64,000 bases of DNA from contig NC_134847.1 of assembly GCF_965363235.1 (NCBI RefSeq), forward strand, positions 73,910,268 through 73,974,267, given 5' to 3'. The position numbers and the translations under genes are program-made. The first letter of the stretch is position 1, and each line of letters begins with the position of its first letter. The DNA is from Mytilus galloprovincialis (taxonomy: Eukaryota > Mollusca > Bivalvia > Mytilida > Mytilidae). The notes under the pieces are model-generated. The model had not been told where the DNA came from, searched no databases, and saw nothing but the letters and a program-made list of their open reading frames with translations. Below, piece by piece: positions 1-14,700 of the stretch.

Positions 1-263
1 GAATGGGCAAGAAGTGAAAAAAGTGTTTTGTGATAAATGTATCACCCCATTAAAGGGTATTTGAAGTATAAAAATACAAGAAAGATATATTTGATTTGAA
101 TACCAAATATTCATATGTCTCTTATTTAATTGTTAAACAAATTTTAGCTTGAATATGTCTTTCTTATTCGTGTCACTTTTTATATATATCATCACAGCAA
201 CAAGCTATTGGAGTCCTTGATTTTGATTTAAACGTTCTCCTGAAACCAAATAGGCCCATAAAA

Positions 264-545
264 ATGTGCTCCAGAATATTCCGGACTGGACAGCAATTTC
301 AAAATTGGGCATGGTGAGTGTGTCCGGAATATTCCGGAGTGGTCGGAGTCCGGATCCGCGGTGACTCCGGAATATTCCGGACCAGTCCGGACTATTCCGG
401 AGTGAGGGAATCGGGATTTTTCATGCCGAGGTCCGGAATATTCCGGAGTTGTTCGGACTATTCCAAAGTGAGGAAATCGGGATTCACGTTGGGTTCGGAG
501 TAGTCCGGACTGTCCGGAATATTCCGGAGTGATGGAACCAGGATG
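264..545. repeat. Cluster of TCCGGAATATTCCGGA palindromes
   Basis: Perfect copies of the 16-bp palindrome TCCGGAATATTCCGGA lie at 323-338, 366-381, 432-447 and 513-528, with near copies at about 271-286, 386-401 and 452-467. The block is richer in G+C than its surroundings and also repeats the words GTGAGGGAATCGGGAT and GGAGGGAATCGGGAT. Each palindrome contains GAATATTC, which fits a head-to-head heat-shock-element core (GAAnnTTC). Whether it is regulatory or simply a decayed satellite cannot be told from sequence. Confidence 0.75.
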
Positions 546-570
546 CAGGCGGAGGGAATCGGGATTCAGA

Positions 571-692
571 CGGAGGAAGGATCCCCTGATGATCTAGACG
601 GATATAAGCAAAACTCTGGATAACAGACAGGCGGAGGGAGGATCCCCTGATAATCTAGACGGATATAAGCAAAACTCTGGATAACAGACAGG
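571..692. repeat. Two tandem copies of a 61-bp unit
   Basis: The segments 571-631 and 632-692 are nearly identical and share the word GATCCCCTGATRATCTAGAC followed by GGATATAAGCAAAACTC. No coding potential is seen. Confidence 0.85.
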
Positions 693-2458
693 TCATAAAA
701 AATGGTGAGGTGATGGAACTATACACTATATTTACATTGGTTAAAATTATCTGAATAATAAAAATAGTTTGCAAGATTCCTTTATAAAACTATTTAATCA
801 TCACATGCAAATGGCAAAAGAGGTGTAATTAAACGTGAAGAAGAAAATAATTACATTTTGTAGATCACACTTATTTTTTTCATTTCATTCTTGAATATAA
901 GGAAACCAGTTGGAAAAAAATCAAATTGATTATCATAGAAACATGAAATAAGAGAACAAACATTTTACTTCAGGGGGTTTGGTTTGTCCTAAACAAATAT
1001 TCTGGTTCCCAATTTCATGAAATAAATTTCTGACTGAAACAAAAAAGAACATAATCTCCCCCCATGAAGTTTAAGTGATTGCTACCTTACAATAATCCAG
1101 CACGCTATTGTGGCATTTGACTCCTTAATCAGTCAACTAGGATCGCCAATGTTCTCCCGACCACAAAAAAGCCAAGAGTGATAAAAGTGGCGTTAAACAT
1201 AAACAAAAAATCACTCGATATGAAAATAAATTAAGATAGGGCTTTTTACATCAACGGAATATTAGGACAAAATTAGACAATACAAAGTTAATATAACTTT
1301 ATACTGCAAATTAATTTACAAGAAGTTAAGTCGTCATTGACGAAGAGTTCACATCATAATTCATCCTTATTTTATAAAACTAATATGCATTTTTAAATTT
1401 GCGTATTCTTAAATTACAGTTAGCTTTATTACAAACATTTGATTTTTTGTGCTTTACTTAAGAACTTCTCTGAAATGAATGACGAGTCAAACCACAAAAT
1501 GTGCATCACTGCCTTATTACCTTGACCATATAAACTTATCGTAGATAAGACGCGCGTTTCGTCTACAAAAGACTCATCAGTGACTCTCCTGAGTTACAAA
1601 AGTCTTAGTATTTCAAAAATTCTTTGTATTCAGCTATTTTATAATTATGATCATATCAATGATGCAGTAGCAACATATTTTTTTTATGTTACAAGCAAAA
1701 TTACAAATATCATACAAATATAGTTTAACATACGATTCTCACTTTAATAAGATTTTTTTTCAAAATAAGTACCCTAACGGTTTTCGTTCCATCAAAAAGG
1801 GATTATCAACTTATAATCCGAGAAAGACATTCAAACGGTCTACAACGGAAATTTAGCACATAAATAGGATACACGAACCATTTATAATCACCTTTAAGTT
1901 AGTTTAAACAATTGAATATTTATTTGAATCTATGCAACTTCCCTTCAATTTTAAATTTCGTTTATTATTTTGCTAATATGTTTAAAAATTGGCTTAATTC
2001 CATAAGTAACACAGCCAACGCTTGTTATATCCTGTTTCAGCAATTGTTATCTAAACTTCATTATTTTTTTAATTAATTCTTTACAGTTAAAATGCTATAT
2101 ATATCTATAATTGAAAGGTTTGAAATAAATTCAAAATACGTTAAATGTTGAATAATAATTTTCACTGTCTTCATACATTTACGATAAACAATTAAATAAA
2201 TGTAAAATGCTGGTTCATGTTTTAATTGGTTATCTAATGTAAATAATGTTAAATCGGTTTTCAATTTCATAGACTTTTTAAAGCAATATAGAAGTTTGCA
2301 GGCGTAATCATTACGAATACGATTTAGAAAATACGATAAAAAATTAAGCAGTATGATTAGTTTATAAAACGTAAGCCATTATAGTAGAAAACATTAGAAG
2401 TGAAAAATTGTACATTTTCTATAATGTTTTACACTCCAAAAGAATATGACTTGGTTAT
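693..2458. other. AT-rich upstream region without a recognised gene
   Basis: No convincing exon is visible. About 1545-1610 is a short piece of the repeat family (called R3 here) whose core reads GCGYGTTTCGTCTWCAWAAGACTC and which recurs near 5325. The stretch just before 2459 should hold the promoter and 5' UTR of the apextrin-like gene, but no clear core promoter motif can be singled out. Confidence 0.5.
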
Positions 2459-2771
2459 ATGATAGACTTTAAAATGAGAAATTATTTACAGTTATGTATT
2501 GTCATATTTCATATCACAATATCACATGCAGAAAATATAGATAAGAGAATATTCCCCTTATATATAAAGAATGGCGTCAGATTGGATGATCCGTATCATT
2601 CTATACAAATTGGACGATATAGTTTAGTATTATGTGGATTATTGTGTACAAATGAGGCGCAATGTACAGCGTCCAGTCTTTCACGTGCAAACTTCACTTG
2701 CAGATTGCACAAACATGTTATTTCGTCAGAAGTTATTGACAGTGACACAACGCTTGTTTATCAAAATGAAG
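2459..2771 (+). CDS. Apextrin-like gene, exon 1 (signal peptide and PAN-like region)
   Basis: This exon codes for residues 1-104 and leaves phase 1 at the donor AAG|GTTAGT. The hydrophobic segment LQLCIVIFHITISHA is followed by a short region with four cysteines and a closing LVYQ strand, as in PAN/apple folds. The PAN assignment is weaker than that of the ApeC domain. Confidence 0.85.
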
Positions 2772-5700
2772 GTTAGTATTTAACTTTTATAGAAAATGGA
2801 CTTGTAAATGTTAAAAACATTATATGACAATACAAGACTGAATGAAAATACATGTATATCAAATCTCAAATGAAAAAACTCGGAAAAGAAAACAAAACCT
2901 AGCTGATACATAAACAATGTCCAACAAATTATATCAGAAATAAAATAATATTTTAAGCTTCCGAAAGATTTTCTGGATTTATCTTCATCAGAACCGCTGA
3001 TTACAGAATATTTGAAATTCAAGTATATATAGAACCTGTCAGTTTGCACCTAATTGAAATGGTACATATTTTTTTACTCATGTCATGTAATTCATAGAAT
3101 GTTTGTTATGCCTTTTTTTCGAATGTTAGTTTGTCATTCGACTGCTATTATATTTCATAAGCTTATTAACTACTTTCATCCTTATACCCTTTAGAACAGA
3201 CGTTAATTTTATTCATCTGAGTATAAAAGTATGGAACTCGCTGCCTTTAGGTTTTTTTTCTTACATATACTGTAAAGCTTATTTCCAACATTTACTGTTA
3301 ACTAAAACAGAAAAATACATAGTATTACGAAAACATGCATTAAGTTAATTTAACTTTTAAAAACTCCTATTTTTGGCTTTGTAGATTTTTTGATAAAATA
3401 TATAAACTTTGTTGTGCCTTATTAATTCTAGTATCATGCAAGTCTATCTTGTTTTTCATATCGAATTATTCATATAATACGGTTTGAAACATGGGTAAAA
3501 AGATTTAGTTTTATTTTCTACAATGACAGGAAATTGAGAATGGAAAGTATGCTTACAAATTTAAGTCTTCGACATTCTGCGGAATTGTGTTTCAACACTG
3601 TTCGCAACAAAAGTGTGTAAAGTCTGGCCTTACATCTGAGAAATGGTGACAGCTGATCACAAAGTGGATGACACTTTGCTTTTTATTTCGTTTTCGAGTT
3701 AATTTTAGGTTATTTTAAGAAGTTGTAGTTTGGAAGTTTCAAGTATGATTTTAATTATACAAGTTACTGTATATGTCTTCTGAATTTGAGTTGTATCGGG
3801 TTTTTTTTTGTATGGTGATTTCTATTAGTTTTTATGTGGTGTTTAATACTCCACAAGTTTGACTGCTATGTGATGAAATCACAACAGTAGCGTTTTCACC
3901 AATTTTGTGGATTGGAAGCGGGATGCCCTGGTCAGAATAGTTGAAATGGGTTTCTTATTCAAAATACTCGGTTTTAGATCAGTTGATCCTACGGTTCGCT
4001 AAATTTCCTGTCCTGTTATTCCAGTTACCGGGACAACTAGAGGAGGGCTGAGAAGTAACAACACTTATTTTTGTTATCCAACTGAGTATTCACAACATTT
4101 GTTGATTTGTTATTCCACTGGTACAGCCCAAAACAGTTTATGAACGGTTTACACAAAACTGTTTTTTTTTTTTCATTTTTACAGTGACAACTAAAAGAGG
4201 TTGCGAATCAACAACACTAGCCTAGTTCTGCTACTTTTAGTACATAGGTTTTTTTTTACGAACAGTTGTTGACCTTTGAATTCTTATTTGAATTAACGTT
4301 TTTAGGTTTTATAAAAACAGAGGATGTAGTATGATTGACAATGAGACTGCTCTCCACCAGAGACCAAATGACACAGAAATTTACTATAGATCGACGTACG
4401 GCCTTCAACAATGCTCAACGCCCATATCACATAGTAAGCTTAAAAGGCCCCGACATGACAAATGTAAAACAATTAAAACGAGAAAACTAACTGCCTAATT
4501 TATGTATAAAAAATGAACGAAAAACAAATACATGTATGTTAAATATCAACAAACGACAACCACTGAATTACATGCTCCTGACTTTGGACAAGCACATGCA
4601 TGCAGAATGTTGCTGGGTTTAACATATTAGCGGGATCCCAACCCTCTCATAACTTTGGACAGGGATGTATCAGTACGACATAAGAACGAACTATAAACAT
4701 TAGTTGAACAAGGCTCAACTTATTAGATGGAAACAAATAGAAATACATCTAACAAACACACAGGGTGGACGGGGCCGTGTACTTGTATATCCTAACAACA
4801 AAAATACATTGTACTGATCTGAGAGTACTCGCGAATACTGACAGCTAGTTCAAAGACCCTAACAACTAATAAGAAAAGCATCAAAGACTAAATTATCAAT
4901 CCGTACACATCCAACATCCAAGAGATTTAGTGTAGAAACTTCATAAAAAGTCAGATAAAAACATGCCAAGATATCTATTTACTCGAGGAAAATACAATAC
5001 TGTTATGTTACAACATAAGCCAATCCTTTGGTCAGAATGGCTTATAGTATTTTTTATATGAAGTAAATATGAATTATGTTAACAATTTCTTTCAAACCTT
5101 CTTGTATCTTTATTCAAAAGTAATGTGCAACAAAAGAACAAATTATTTCACCATTGAACACCGTTCTTATGAAAATAATCATGAAATAATTGACGACAAC
5201 TATGTCAGAGCGTTTTTAAAAAATAATTTCTCCACATAATTATAATTATTCCGAATGATCAGACAGTTAAATCAGAAATATGAATATAGATATCAAAGGT
5301 ACCAGAATTATAATTTAATACGCCAGATGTGCGTTTCGTCTTCATAAGACTCAAAAGTGACGCTCAGATCAAAATAGTCATAAAGCCAAACAAGTACAAA
5401 GTTGTAGAGCATTGAGGACCCAAATTACATAAAGAAAATCCTTAGTTTGTCAAAAACTTCAAAGTTTTGTCAACAGGAAATTTATGGAAATGACAATATA
5501 ATTGATATTCATGTCAACACCGCAGTGCTGACTACTGGGCTGGTGATACCCTCAGGGACGGAACATCTATCAGTAGTGGCATCGATCCAGAAGTGTGAAA
5601 AGTAATCAAAGGTACCAGGATTTAAATAATTGTTTTACATTCATTTGATGTGTTTGCGTTTTGATTTTGCCATTAAAAGTGAACTTTCTGTTATGAATTT

Positions 5701-8700
5701 TTCTCGCATTTCGGTAATTACATTTTTCCACTTTTCCGTGGAAAGACCTATTGCTTTTCTTCTGATTATTTTTTTTTTCTTCCGCCTTTTTTGTTTTTCT
5801 CGCTGTATTGATGCTTCGCAAGATGTCGCTGAGATATTTGGAATATGATATCGTACAGTTTGTACATATTTGTTACATTCGGAGAACGTGTCATTTGTTA
5901 ACATTTACTGTTTGCAATAGCATTAAGTATTCTATATAATAAGGATGTTCTTATCCCGTGCATAAAAACAATGCCGTATTTGTCAAAACCTTTTCAACTT
6001 TTAATCTTCAGTGCTGTACAACTTTGTACCTTTTTCACGTTCGATCTTTTATATCTAGGCGTTATGTATTCAGGTTTAGTTTTCTGTAATTAGTTAATAC
6101 TTTAGTTTCTTTGTGTATATCTCTTTCATATTCATTTGATAAAATTTACTGTTTGCAATAGCATGAATTGTTCTATATAATAAGAATGTTCTTATCCCGG
6201 GCATAAAAACAATGCCGTATTTTGCGAAACCTTTTCAACTTTTGATCTTCAGTGCTGTACAACTTTGTACTTTTTTCACTTTCGATCTTTTATATCTGGG
6301 CGTCACTGGTGAGTCTTGTGTGGGCAAGGCGCGTTTTTGGCGTATTGAATTTTAAACCTGATGCTTTTTGTTATCTATTAATCATGTTTTTCTGTGTCTA
6401 ATATGTTCTCCTATTTATTTGTATTGTAGTCCTGTAATATTATGTTGTCATTTCAATGTTATATTTAACTTTGCCATTAAAGTGCGAGGTTTGGCATGCC
6501 TTAAAACCAGGTTCAACCCACCACTTTTATTCCCCTTTAAAAGTGTTCTGTACCAAGTCAGGAAGATGGTCATTGTTATATATTGTTCGTTTCTCTTTGT
6601 GTTGCATTTTAACGTTGAGTCGTTTGTGTTTTCTCTTATTTTTGAGATATTGAGATAAGACGTGGCACGGTACTTGTCTATCCCAAATTCATGTATTTGG
6701 TTTTCATGTTACATTTGTTATTCTCGTGGTGTTTTGTCTGATGATTGGTCTGTTTCTGTGTGTGTTGCGTTTCGATGTTGTGTCGTTGTTCTCTTATATT
6801 TAATGCGTTTCGCTCGGTTTTGGTTTGTTACTCCGATTTTGTTTTTTGTCTATGGATTTATGAGTTTTGAACAGCGGTATACTACTGTTGCCTTTATTTT
6901 TCAACAGACTCTCGGCATTCAAATGGGAACCAATTGTGTCCCTCTTCTTGCCGAATTGTTTCTTTGTTTTTATGAGGCTGACTTCATACAGGAACTTCGT
7001 AGGAATAAAGATAAGAAGTTAGCAATATCCTTTAACTCTACTTTCCGCTATAAAGATGACGTTCTTTCACTAAATAATTCAAAATTTGGTGACTATGTTG
7101 AACGCATCTATCCAATCGAACTAGAGATAAAGGATATAACAGATACAGTTAAATCGGCTTCATATCTTGACTTACATCTAAAACTTGACCATGAGGGTCG
7201 GTTGAAAACAAAACTTTACGACAAAAGAGATGATTTCAGCTTTCAAATAGTGAACTTTCCATTTCTAACTAACAACATTTTAGCAGCACCTGCATACGGG
7301 GTACATATCTCTTAATTGATATGATATTCCCGTGCTTGCATTTCCTATCTTGATAGAAGGTTACTGCTCACAAGGAAGCTATTAAACCAAGAGTTCCATA
7401 TGGTGAAGTTGAAATAATCATCCCTTCGTAAATTTTACGGACGTCATCACGACTTGGTTGACTGTTATGGAATAACCGTTTCACAAATGATATCGGATAT
7501 GTTCCTAACGTCATTAATACAATCCCCTTCCCTTTCATGAATGTGACCTACCGAATTAGACTATTTACCGGATTTGTCATTATATAAGCAACACGACAGG
7601 TGCCACATGTGGAGCAGGATCTGCTTACCCTTCCGGAGCACATGAGATCACCCCTAGTTAATGGTGGAGCCAGTGTTGCTTATTCAGTAGTTTTCGATGT
7701 TGTGACAGGTGTTCTGTTGTTTGTCTGTTTGTCTTTTTCATTTTTAGCTAGGCGTTGTCAGTTTATTTTTTATTTATGAGTTTGACTGTCCCTCTGGTAT
7801 CTTTCGTCCCTCTTTTGTACGCTTTTGTAACTAACATTGCGTAGCCGAATACTTTTCCATTTAATAGTTATCCCCCCAACACTGTTTTTTTTTTTTTTTT
7901 TTTATTTCTGAAACTTCGCAACCGTATAAAAACCGACAAATTTATTTTTCTGAATTGGCCGTTATATCCTCAGGATGTTTTCGTTAAATTTAGACCGAAG
8001 CCATATAAAGATACCAAATGAGAGTTATTTCCCCCTTTGTATTTGATGTAAGTTAAATGTATATGTAACTGGAAAACCATAAACGATAGAGGCCTAGAAT
8101 CTTTGGATTTGAGGTTCTTGGTAAAACAAAATGAAAATGAGGTAAAGGTCAATGTTCAAGATTTTGATTTTGGCTTCTTATCACTTATTTTCAGAATCTT
8201 ATAACATACGGACAAAATATTTTCACAGAATTTTTAATTGGGACATGTCGTAACACGTAAATTTTAGTTGAAAGTGTATGTAGACATTTAATAGGAGTTG
8301 TTTTCTCTTTTATATCTAATATTAGTCGTATGTAATATAACTCATTAACAATATATAGTAGAGACCTAGAGTTTTTTTATTTGAGACCCTTGTTTCATGA
8401 CCTTGAAATTGTAGTCGAAGTCAAAGCTTGATTTGACGTTCTAGATTTTGACCTTTGCTTTGAATTTTAATTCATACATAATAAACCTATTAGACTTTGT
8501 GCATTAGGTTGCAAGTCATATGACCTTGAAACAATCATCTGGAAATTACCTTTTGTAAACCGGAAGTAGCATTATTTGTATTTATTTATTGTAAAAGTAT
8601 TTAGAACCATATATTTTTAGAATCCGTGTCAAGTTAACTATCAAATGAGAAAACAAAAGGTAATCATTGGGCACGGAAAATTATATTTCTAGCATCAAAA

Positions 8701-11700
8701 TATACCGTATCGGATGGAATGACCTTCAATTAAATAATTAGTTTTTAATTATGTTATTTTTCTTTTTACTGTTCAGGTTAAGGTGGTACCTAACACTACA
8801 GGGAGATAACTCTGTAAAGTCATCTAAACGTTTTAATTACGTTGGGATCTTAAGGGAATATTAAGCTTCTCAATTTTCAAAATTGGTGTTTTTCAAACTG
8901 CTATATAAACAGTGTATTTTTTCTGACAAAACGGTTGGTTCAAAATTTTTGAAATTTTTATATTTTTGTTAAATGGTCAAAGTAAATACTTTGTCAAAAT
9001 GTTATTAAAATCAAACGAGCCAAATTTATCTCAGTGAAAGTGTTAGGTACCACCTTAATGACAAGTTTTGTATCAATATGTAGTGGTATAGTATAATATT
9101 ATTTCCGAAAGTGCATCAGTGGGGATACCTTGAAGTCATTATCAATAGTTTAATTAAACTCCTATATTCAATATGTCGAACTTGTTTATATTGAATTTTG
9201 AATGACCCGGAAAGATTGTCTTTTTTGATAGAAATAGAATTTGCTTGTCGCATCAATCAAATTATGCACTTCGCCATTCGAAAAACCCAAATGATGATCG
9301 ATGAGTCATGATATTGTTTTGAATAACTTGCGTGTTTTCTGTATATATATTGTTGTTAATTGAACAATATGTTTACATCCGTTAAAGTTATTAAAACCAT
9401 ATTGGTATTAAACATTAGCTTTTTCAAAATAAAATCTTATACATTTCAATATTTGTTAAATATCAGTAGATAAGAGGATAAAATGCATCTGTAATTGAAA
9501 TGTTCTTCCGGATATGTATAATACATTTTGAAAGAAAACAAAATGGTAGAATAAAGTCATGTGGTTTGTCCATTAAAATAAAAAAAATACAAAGTATTAG
9601 GTTATTATAATATTTTTGAATAACTTCTTCCATCTAGTCAATTTTATTTGCATCCTTCTAAACTCATGTTGCATTTCTTCAATTTTTCGTCTTTGTTTTT
9701 TTTATCATTTTCATTTTTTATCTAACAATGGACTTCACAACAATTGTATATCCTAGCCGATAGTCGATTTCGAGGTTAACGCTGAAGCCTAATCGAAGAC
9801 TACGTTTAAAAAAAATACAAATTAGTATGTTATTATAATATTTATTGAATTCATTCTTCCATCTAGTAAATTTTTCCATTTGCGACCTTCTAAAAACATG
9901 TTACATTTATTCAAATTTTTTGTCATTATTATAAAAAGAAAATCATCATTTTCATTTGTTATTTAAGGAATAACTATAATATATTTTATGTCTATGAAAA
10001 AATAATATAAAAAAATGTGGTGCACACTGAATAACACGCATAGTGGGTTATTTAACAGTGCGTACCACATTGTTTTTATGTTATTTCGAATAGATAGATA
10101 AAATATTACAGTTATTTCTTATAATTTGATTCTAAATTCCATTTTACGACAAAATTGTGTCTATGATATGATAAACAAAACGACGTCAGCCAATTAGAAG
10201 ACGCGTTACATCGACAATTAAATTATATAACAAGGGACTTCACAGCGATTGTTAATCCAGGCCGACATTCAATTTCAAAGTTGACGCTGAAGCCTAATGG
10301 AAGACTACGTTAAAAACAAAAACGTTCGTTTTGGTTGTGCGGGATGAATCAAGTTTACAGCCACGTCCGGTCAGAATGTGGACGTTAAATTCGATGACTC
10401 CTGTAAAGAGAATGCCACTCTTTTTCAATTCCTATTCAATTTACCCTCATTTTCCAGTGGCAGTCACAATTTCTCCGACCATCATCCTGAGTGGCATTAT
10501 TTATTACTACCTACCTATTTTATTTTTTGTTAACTTGTTCTCGTCCAGAACATGCATGAAATATTTGCCACTGGACGTTAAACATCCAACAACCAATCAA
10601 TCAATAAAAAACAATGAGGTGAAAACCTGTCATAGAACGACTGAAATTATTCATATTCGTATACAATCTAATAATCAATTAAATATTGTACCTTTAACTC
10701 GCATTAACCGTAAACTTTGTAGACTTTTTTATTCATCCTTAAAGGTCAAATAATAATTTCAGTTCTTTTTCTATATAATTATGTAAGTTATATTATGCTG
10801 TATACCATAGTCGTACAAGCTATTCATCAGGACCTCATATCGGCATTTCAGTTTTCTGTTAATTATATTTTGTAAGGAATTTGCCATTTATGCAATGTAG
10901 TATTTCCTTCTTCTTTGCAAGAATATGTAATTATAAACTTCGTGAACATGTTGGTGAACGTGCCATACGTAGTGCGTTGGCCTTCATTACATTCAAATCC
11001 CAGCTTGAAGCTATGCAGATTTTATAACCAAATACATATAAACGAAAAAAATAAGAAATTGTTACATTCCATATTTTATTATCTAAACATTCAGAACATG
11101 TAACATGTAAATTTTACTTTTGTTCTTTGTGCGTCCACTATAATTACATAGATGCACTACCTGTAAAGCTTCAACTTATACATTGCTCCGTGTTTGTTGT
11201 ATTTTCTACATATATATTGACATTTTAGTCTATCGTAACGTTTTAAACATGTTTTAGTAACATCATTGTTTCTGTTTTAAACAATATAACTCAATGATGA
11301 CACGTTTCACCGCCTATGATCTTTGTTAACCAGAAAAGTCGTCTGATTATGTACTTTTTCTGATTGTGAAATTTGTTTAGAGTGAGGATATGCAGTGTGA
11401 GTAATACATGAAAAGTAGGAGATGCTTATCCTGTTCACACCACTGTTCCTGTTTCTTTGGAGGTCATGCGATTCTCTCTGTTTTTGTTTAAGTATTAAAT
11501 TATTATATGGGGGGTATCCAGTTGCGCCAAAATGTGAATATATGTGCCACAACATATTTTAAACTTTACAAATCTGGTCTATTTGTATCCACTAACTATC
11601 AATGGAAATTCACATCTTATCAATATTGGAACATATACATTGAACAATTACTAACACAATTCCATATTGATTTTCTTGTTATTGTTATAAAAAAACATCA

Positions 11701-14700
11701 AATACCATAATTACTAACCTAATCGTGATTTATATCCAATATTCAGAAGTTTGCCCGTGACGTTACTTTTTGTGGCGTTTATACATTCGTATGACGCAAA
11801 GTTCGTCATTCTATTATGCTGTTTTTGCGTATTGTCCTAAATCATTTTAGGTATTCGTTGTTATTCTGTGGTCAACATGTTGAAATGTACTATTATATTA
11901 TCTTTTTTATGTTATTCTCTGTCTCGAGTGTTCTTGTATTTATTTGTACTGTATTCCAGTCATGTAATATTTTTATTTTAGTTATATATTAGTCATTGCT
12001 ATAAAACTTTTTCTTAAAATTTCCTGTACCAAGTTAGAATTATGGCAGTTATTATACAATAGTTCGTTTCTATGTATGTTGCATTGTCGATTGTCTTTTG
12101 TTGCGCTTCAGTTTTTATATTATTTTGTTATTTTTCTCATATAGTTGATGTGCTTTCCTAAGTTTTAGTTTGAAATCCGGATTTGTTTTCTCTCACTCGA
12201 TTCATTACTTTGAACGACAGTTTACTACTTTATTCAATGTCTTATGAACAAAATGACGATAGGAGATCACAAAGGGCAAGCAAACCACACTTTATAAAAC
12301 ACAACACTCAAGTATACACTCTCTGGAATTTCCGAAGGATACGTTTATTCTACTCCACTTGTCGAACCTGTCTTGATTATTGTAACGAAGAAAAATGGGG
12401 ACAATGTGGCTAGCACAATTTTAGTATCCGAATCGTCTTTGGAAATGCCATTTCATAACTATCAATTATGTTTGAATGCGTCCATTAAATCTTGATGTTA
12501 TAACTTCAGCGTTGTCATTAAGAAAACTTCAGTCAACCTCTAAATGGTAAGCAATGTATACTAATTTAATTTTGCAGTGCATCATCTTCATGAACAGTAC
12601 TACGTTATGAGAAAATTCATTTTATCTCTTTTGCTGAAAACCCATGTTTACCTACGTTTACAACTGAATCAAACTGTCAGTTGTAAGTCGAAAATTTGAA
12701 CTAGACCTTTATGATTATCTGCGGTATTCTTTTATTTCAAGTTCATGTTCAATTGGTGATAGACAATAAAGCCAACATGTATGTGCTGTAGAGCGTTGAC
12801 ACAGCACTAATGATAGAAATAAGGTGTAAAATCAGGTCTTTGGTATAAAATTGAGTCTCACTTCATTTTGACATTTGATCATAGATATATCAGTGAGTGT
12901 GATAATTTAATAATATTTTTTATCTTTTTTATTTGGTTGATAAATGTCAACTCCGCTGCATATTCATTAATACAGAAACTATTAGGATCTAATCAATACT
13001 TAATAGTTCATTATTATATCACAAATGGATTAGTTATAGTTAAAATAGAATAATCGGAAACCATCCGATGTATTTAGAATAAATATCGACTCATTACCTT
13101 CTTTTTTCATTAAGCAAAAGGAGTACATGTTTCAGCTTATTCTGTTCATGAACGGGCACGTTCAAATTTTTAGACGAAAACATTCTCACCTAAATTTTGA
13201 CATATAGCTCTTTTCTTGTTTCGATTTTATGCAAATTTATCTTTCAAATATTCCGCTTTGAGCGTTCTGAAGAAGGTTAATCCAGAAAACGATTCGGAAA
13301 TTTGTAACGAGTTGTTTATTTTTACAGACATAAATATTTGTGTGTTCGCTCAAGCTTAAACCTTTATAAGTTTCTTCTTCGAATATTTTTCGAACTCCGC
13401 TCGTGCAGGTGCACTCGACTCCAATCATTATTGACTAGGATTGTCAGTTTTCTTATCGAAGGTCGGTGGTTTTCTCCCGACACTCAGGCTTCCTCCACCA
13501 ATAAAAAATGACCGCCACGAAATAGTCTAAATGCGGTGCTTAAAACTGGCGTTAAAACACCAAATATCAAATATCAAATCAATCTTCATATATTTTACAT
13601 CACATTGATGAATCATTCCATGTTAGATTTGTCCAATTCAATATTTTGTTTTTCTAAAATAAGAAATCACACTAGCTGAGTTCAAGACATGATTAATCAT
13701 TTTCTATATAAAGACCTGCTAAATATATAGTGTTAGCTTCATTGCTTAAGTACAAAATATTGTCATCATGTTACAGCGATACAAACAACTACAGTGAAAA
13801 ATCTGCAGACAAGTACAGAAACATTTACCACGACAGAAAAGGTGACTGAAGTTATTACTACTACAGTTAAATCAACAACTGTGGAAACTGTTGTATCATG
13901 GCCAGGTGGAACATACAGTTTAATGAAACCCGCTGTTGGATGTCCAGGAAATGATATCACCTGGATGGAAGGCAACAGGTACCATGACACTGAAGATGAC
14001 CAACGTTACAATGGCTATGTTGTCTCTACGAGCATGACAGGTAATTTCCATTAAGAATATTTATATTCAAAACTATCTGCTCCAGCAGCAGTGTAGGTTT
14101 TACTTTTTACACTGCAGTTATTCATCTTATAGAAAAATATATATATTTGATTATTCGGATTTTTAAGATGACTGGTTTAGTTATTGAATATAGATTAAAT
14201 GTTGCACTTCTGAAAATATAGACTTGTATTTTATTCAAAGGTCAGAACATATGTTCGACATATTTTTAACAATGATTTTCCCCGAACTTCTGGGCCCTTC
14301 CTCAGAATTCAATATTCGCATATACCCTATGTGTCTTTATACTTGTAATTTCCCCAAGTTATGTCTTTATGGGATGAAACATAAAGATCATATATGGTAA
14401 CCTGTAGGTAAACAAAACAAAATATCTTTCAATATTATATATCTCCCTAAAAGAGGCGTATCTTGTGAAACAGCTGTATTTACAAAGTGCACTATATATA
14501 TCGCATTATTCGTGCAGTCATTTCATTACATTTAGAATGACTGTGGTATAATCAAAATGCAGTTTCTGTCTGTTTCTGGCATCAGTTAACACCCAAAATC
14601 TTAATTTATTTGTTCAAAAAATATCTTAAATGTCTATTAACAGACAAAATGGATAATTCTTTTCACTTTTTCATTTAAATATTTTCATCATATCTAAACT

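Larger units (their letters stand above)
2772..13776 (+). other. Intron 1 of the apextrin-like gene
   Basis: The 11.0-kb intron carries repeat copies at 4316-4800, 5310-5610, 5903-6306 and 6290-6890, a reverse-transcriptase remnant at 6885-7805, a MITE at 8778-9058, duplicated AT-rich DNA at 9585-10312 and a 5'-truncated SINE-like copy at 10326-10608. Between 10,620 and 13,770 no gene, RNA or clear repeat was recognised. Confidence 0.8.
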
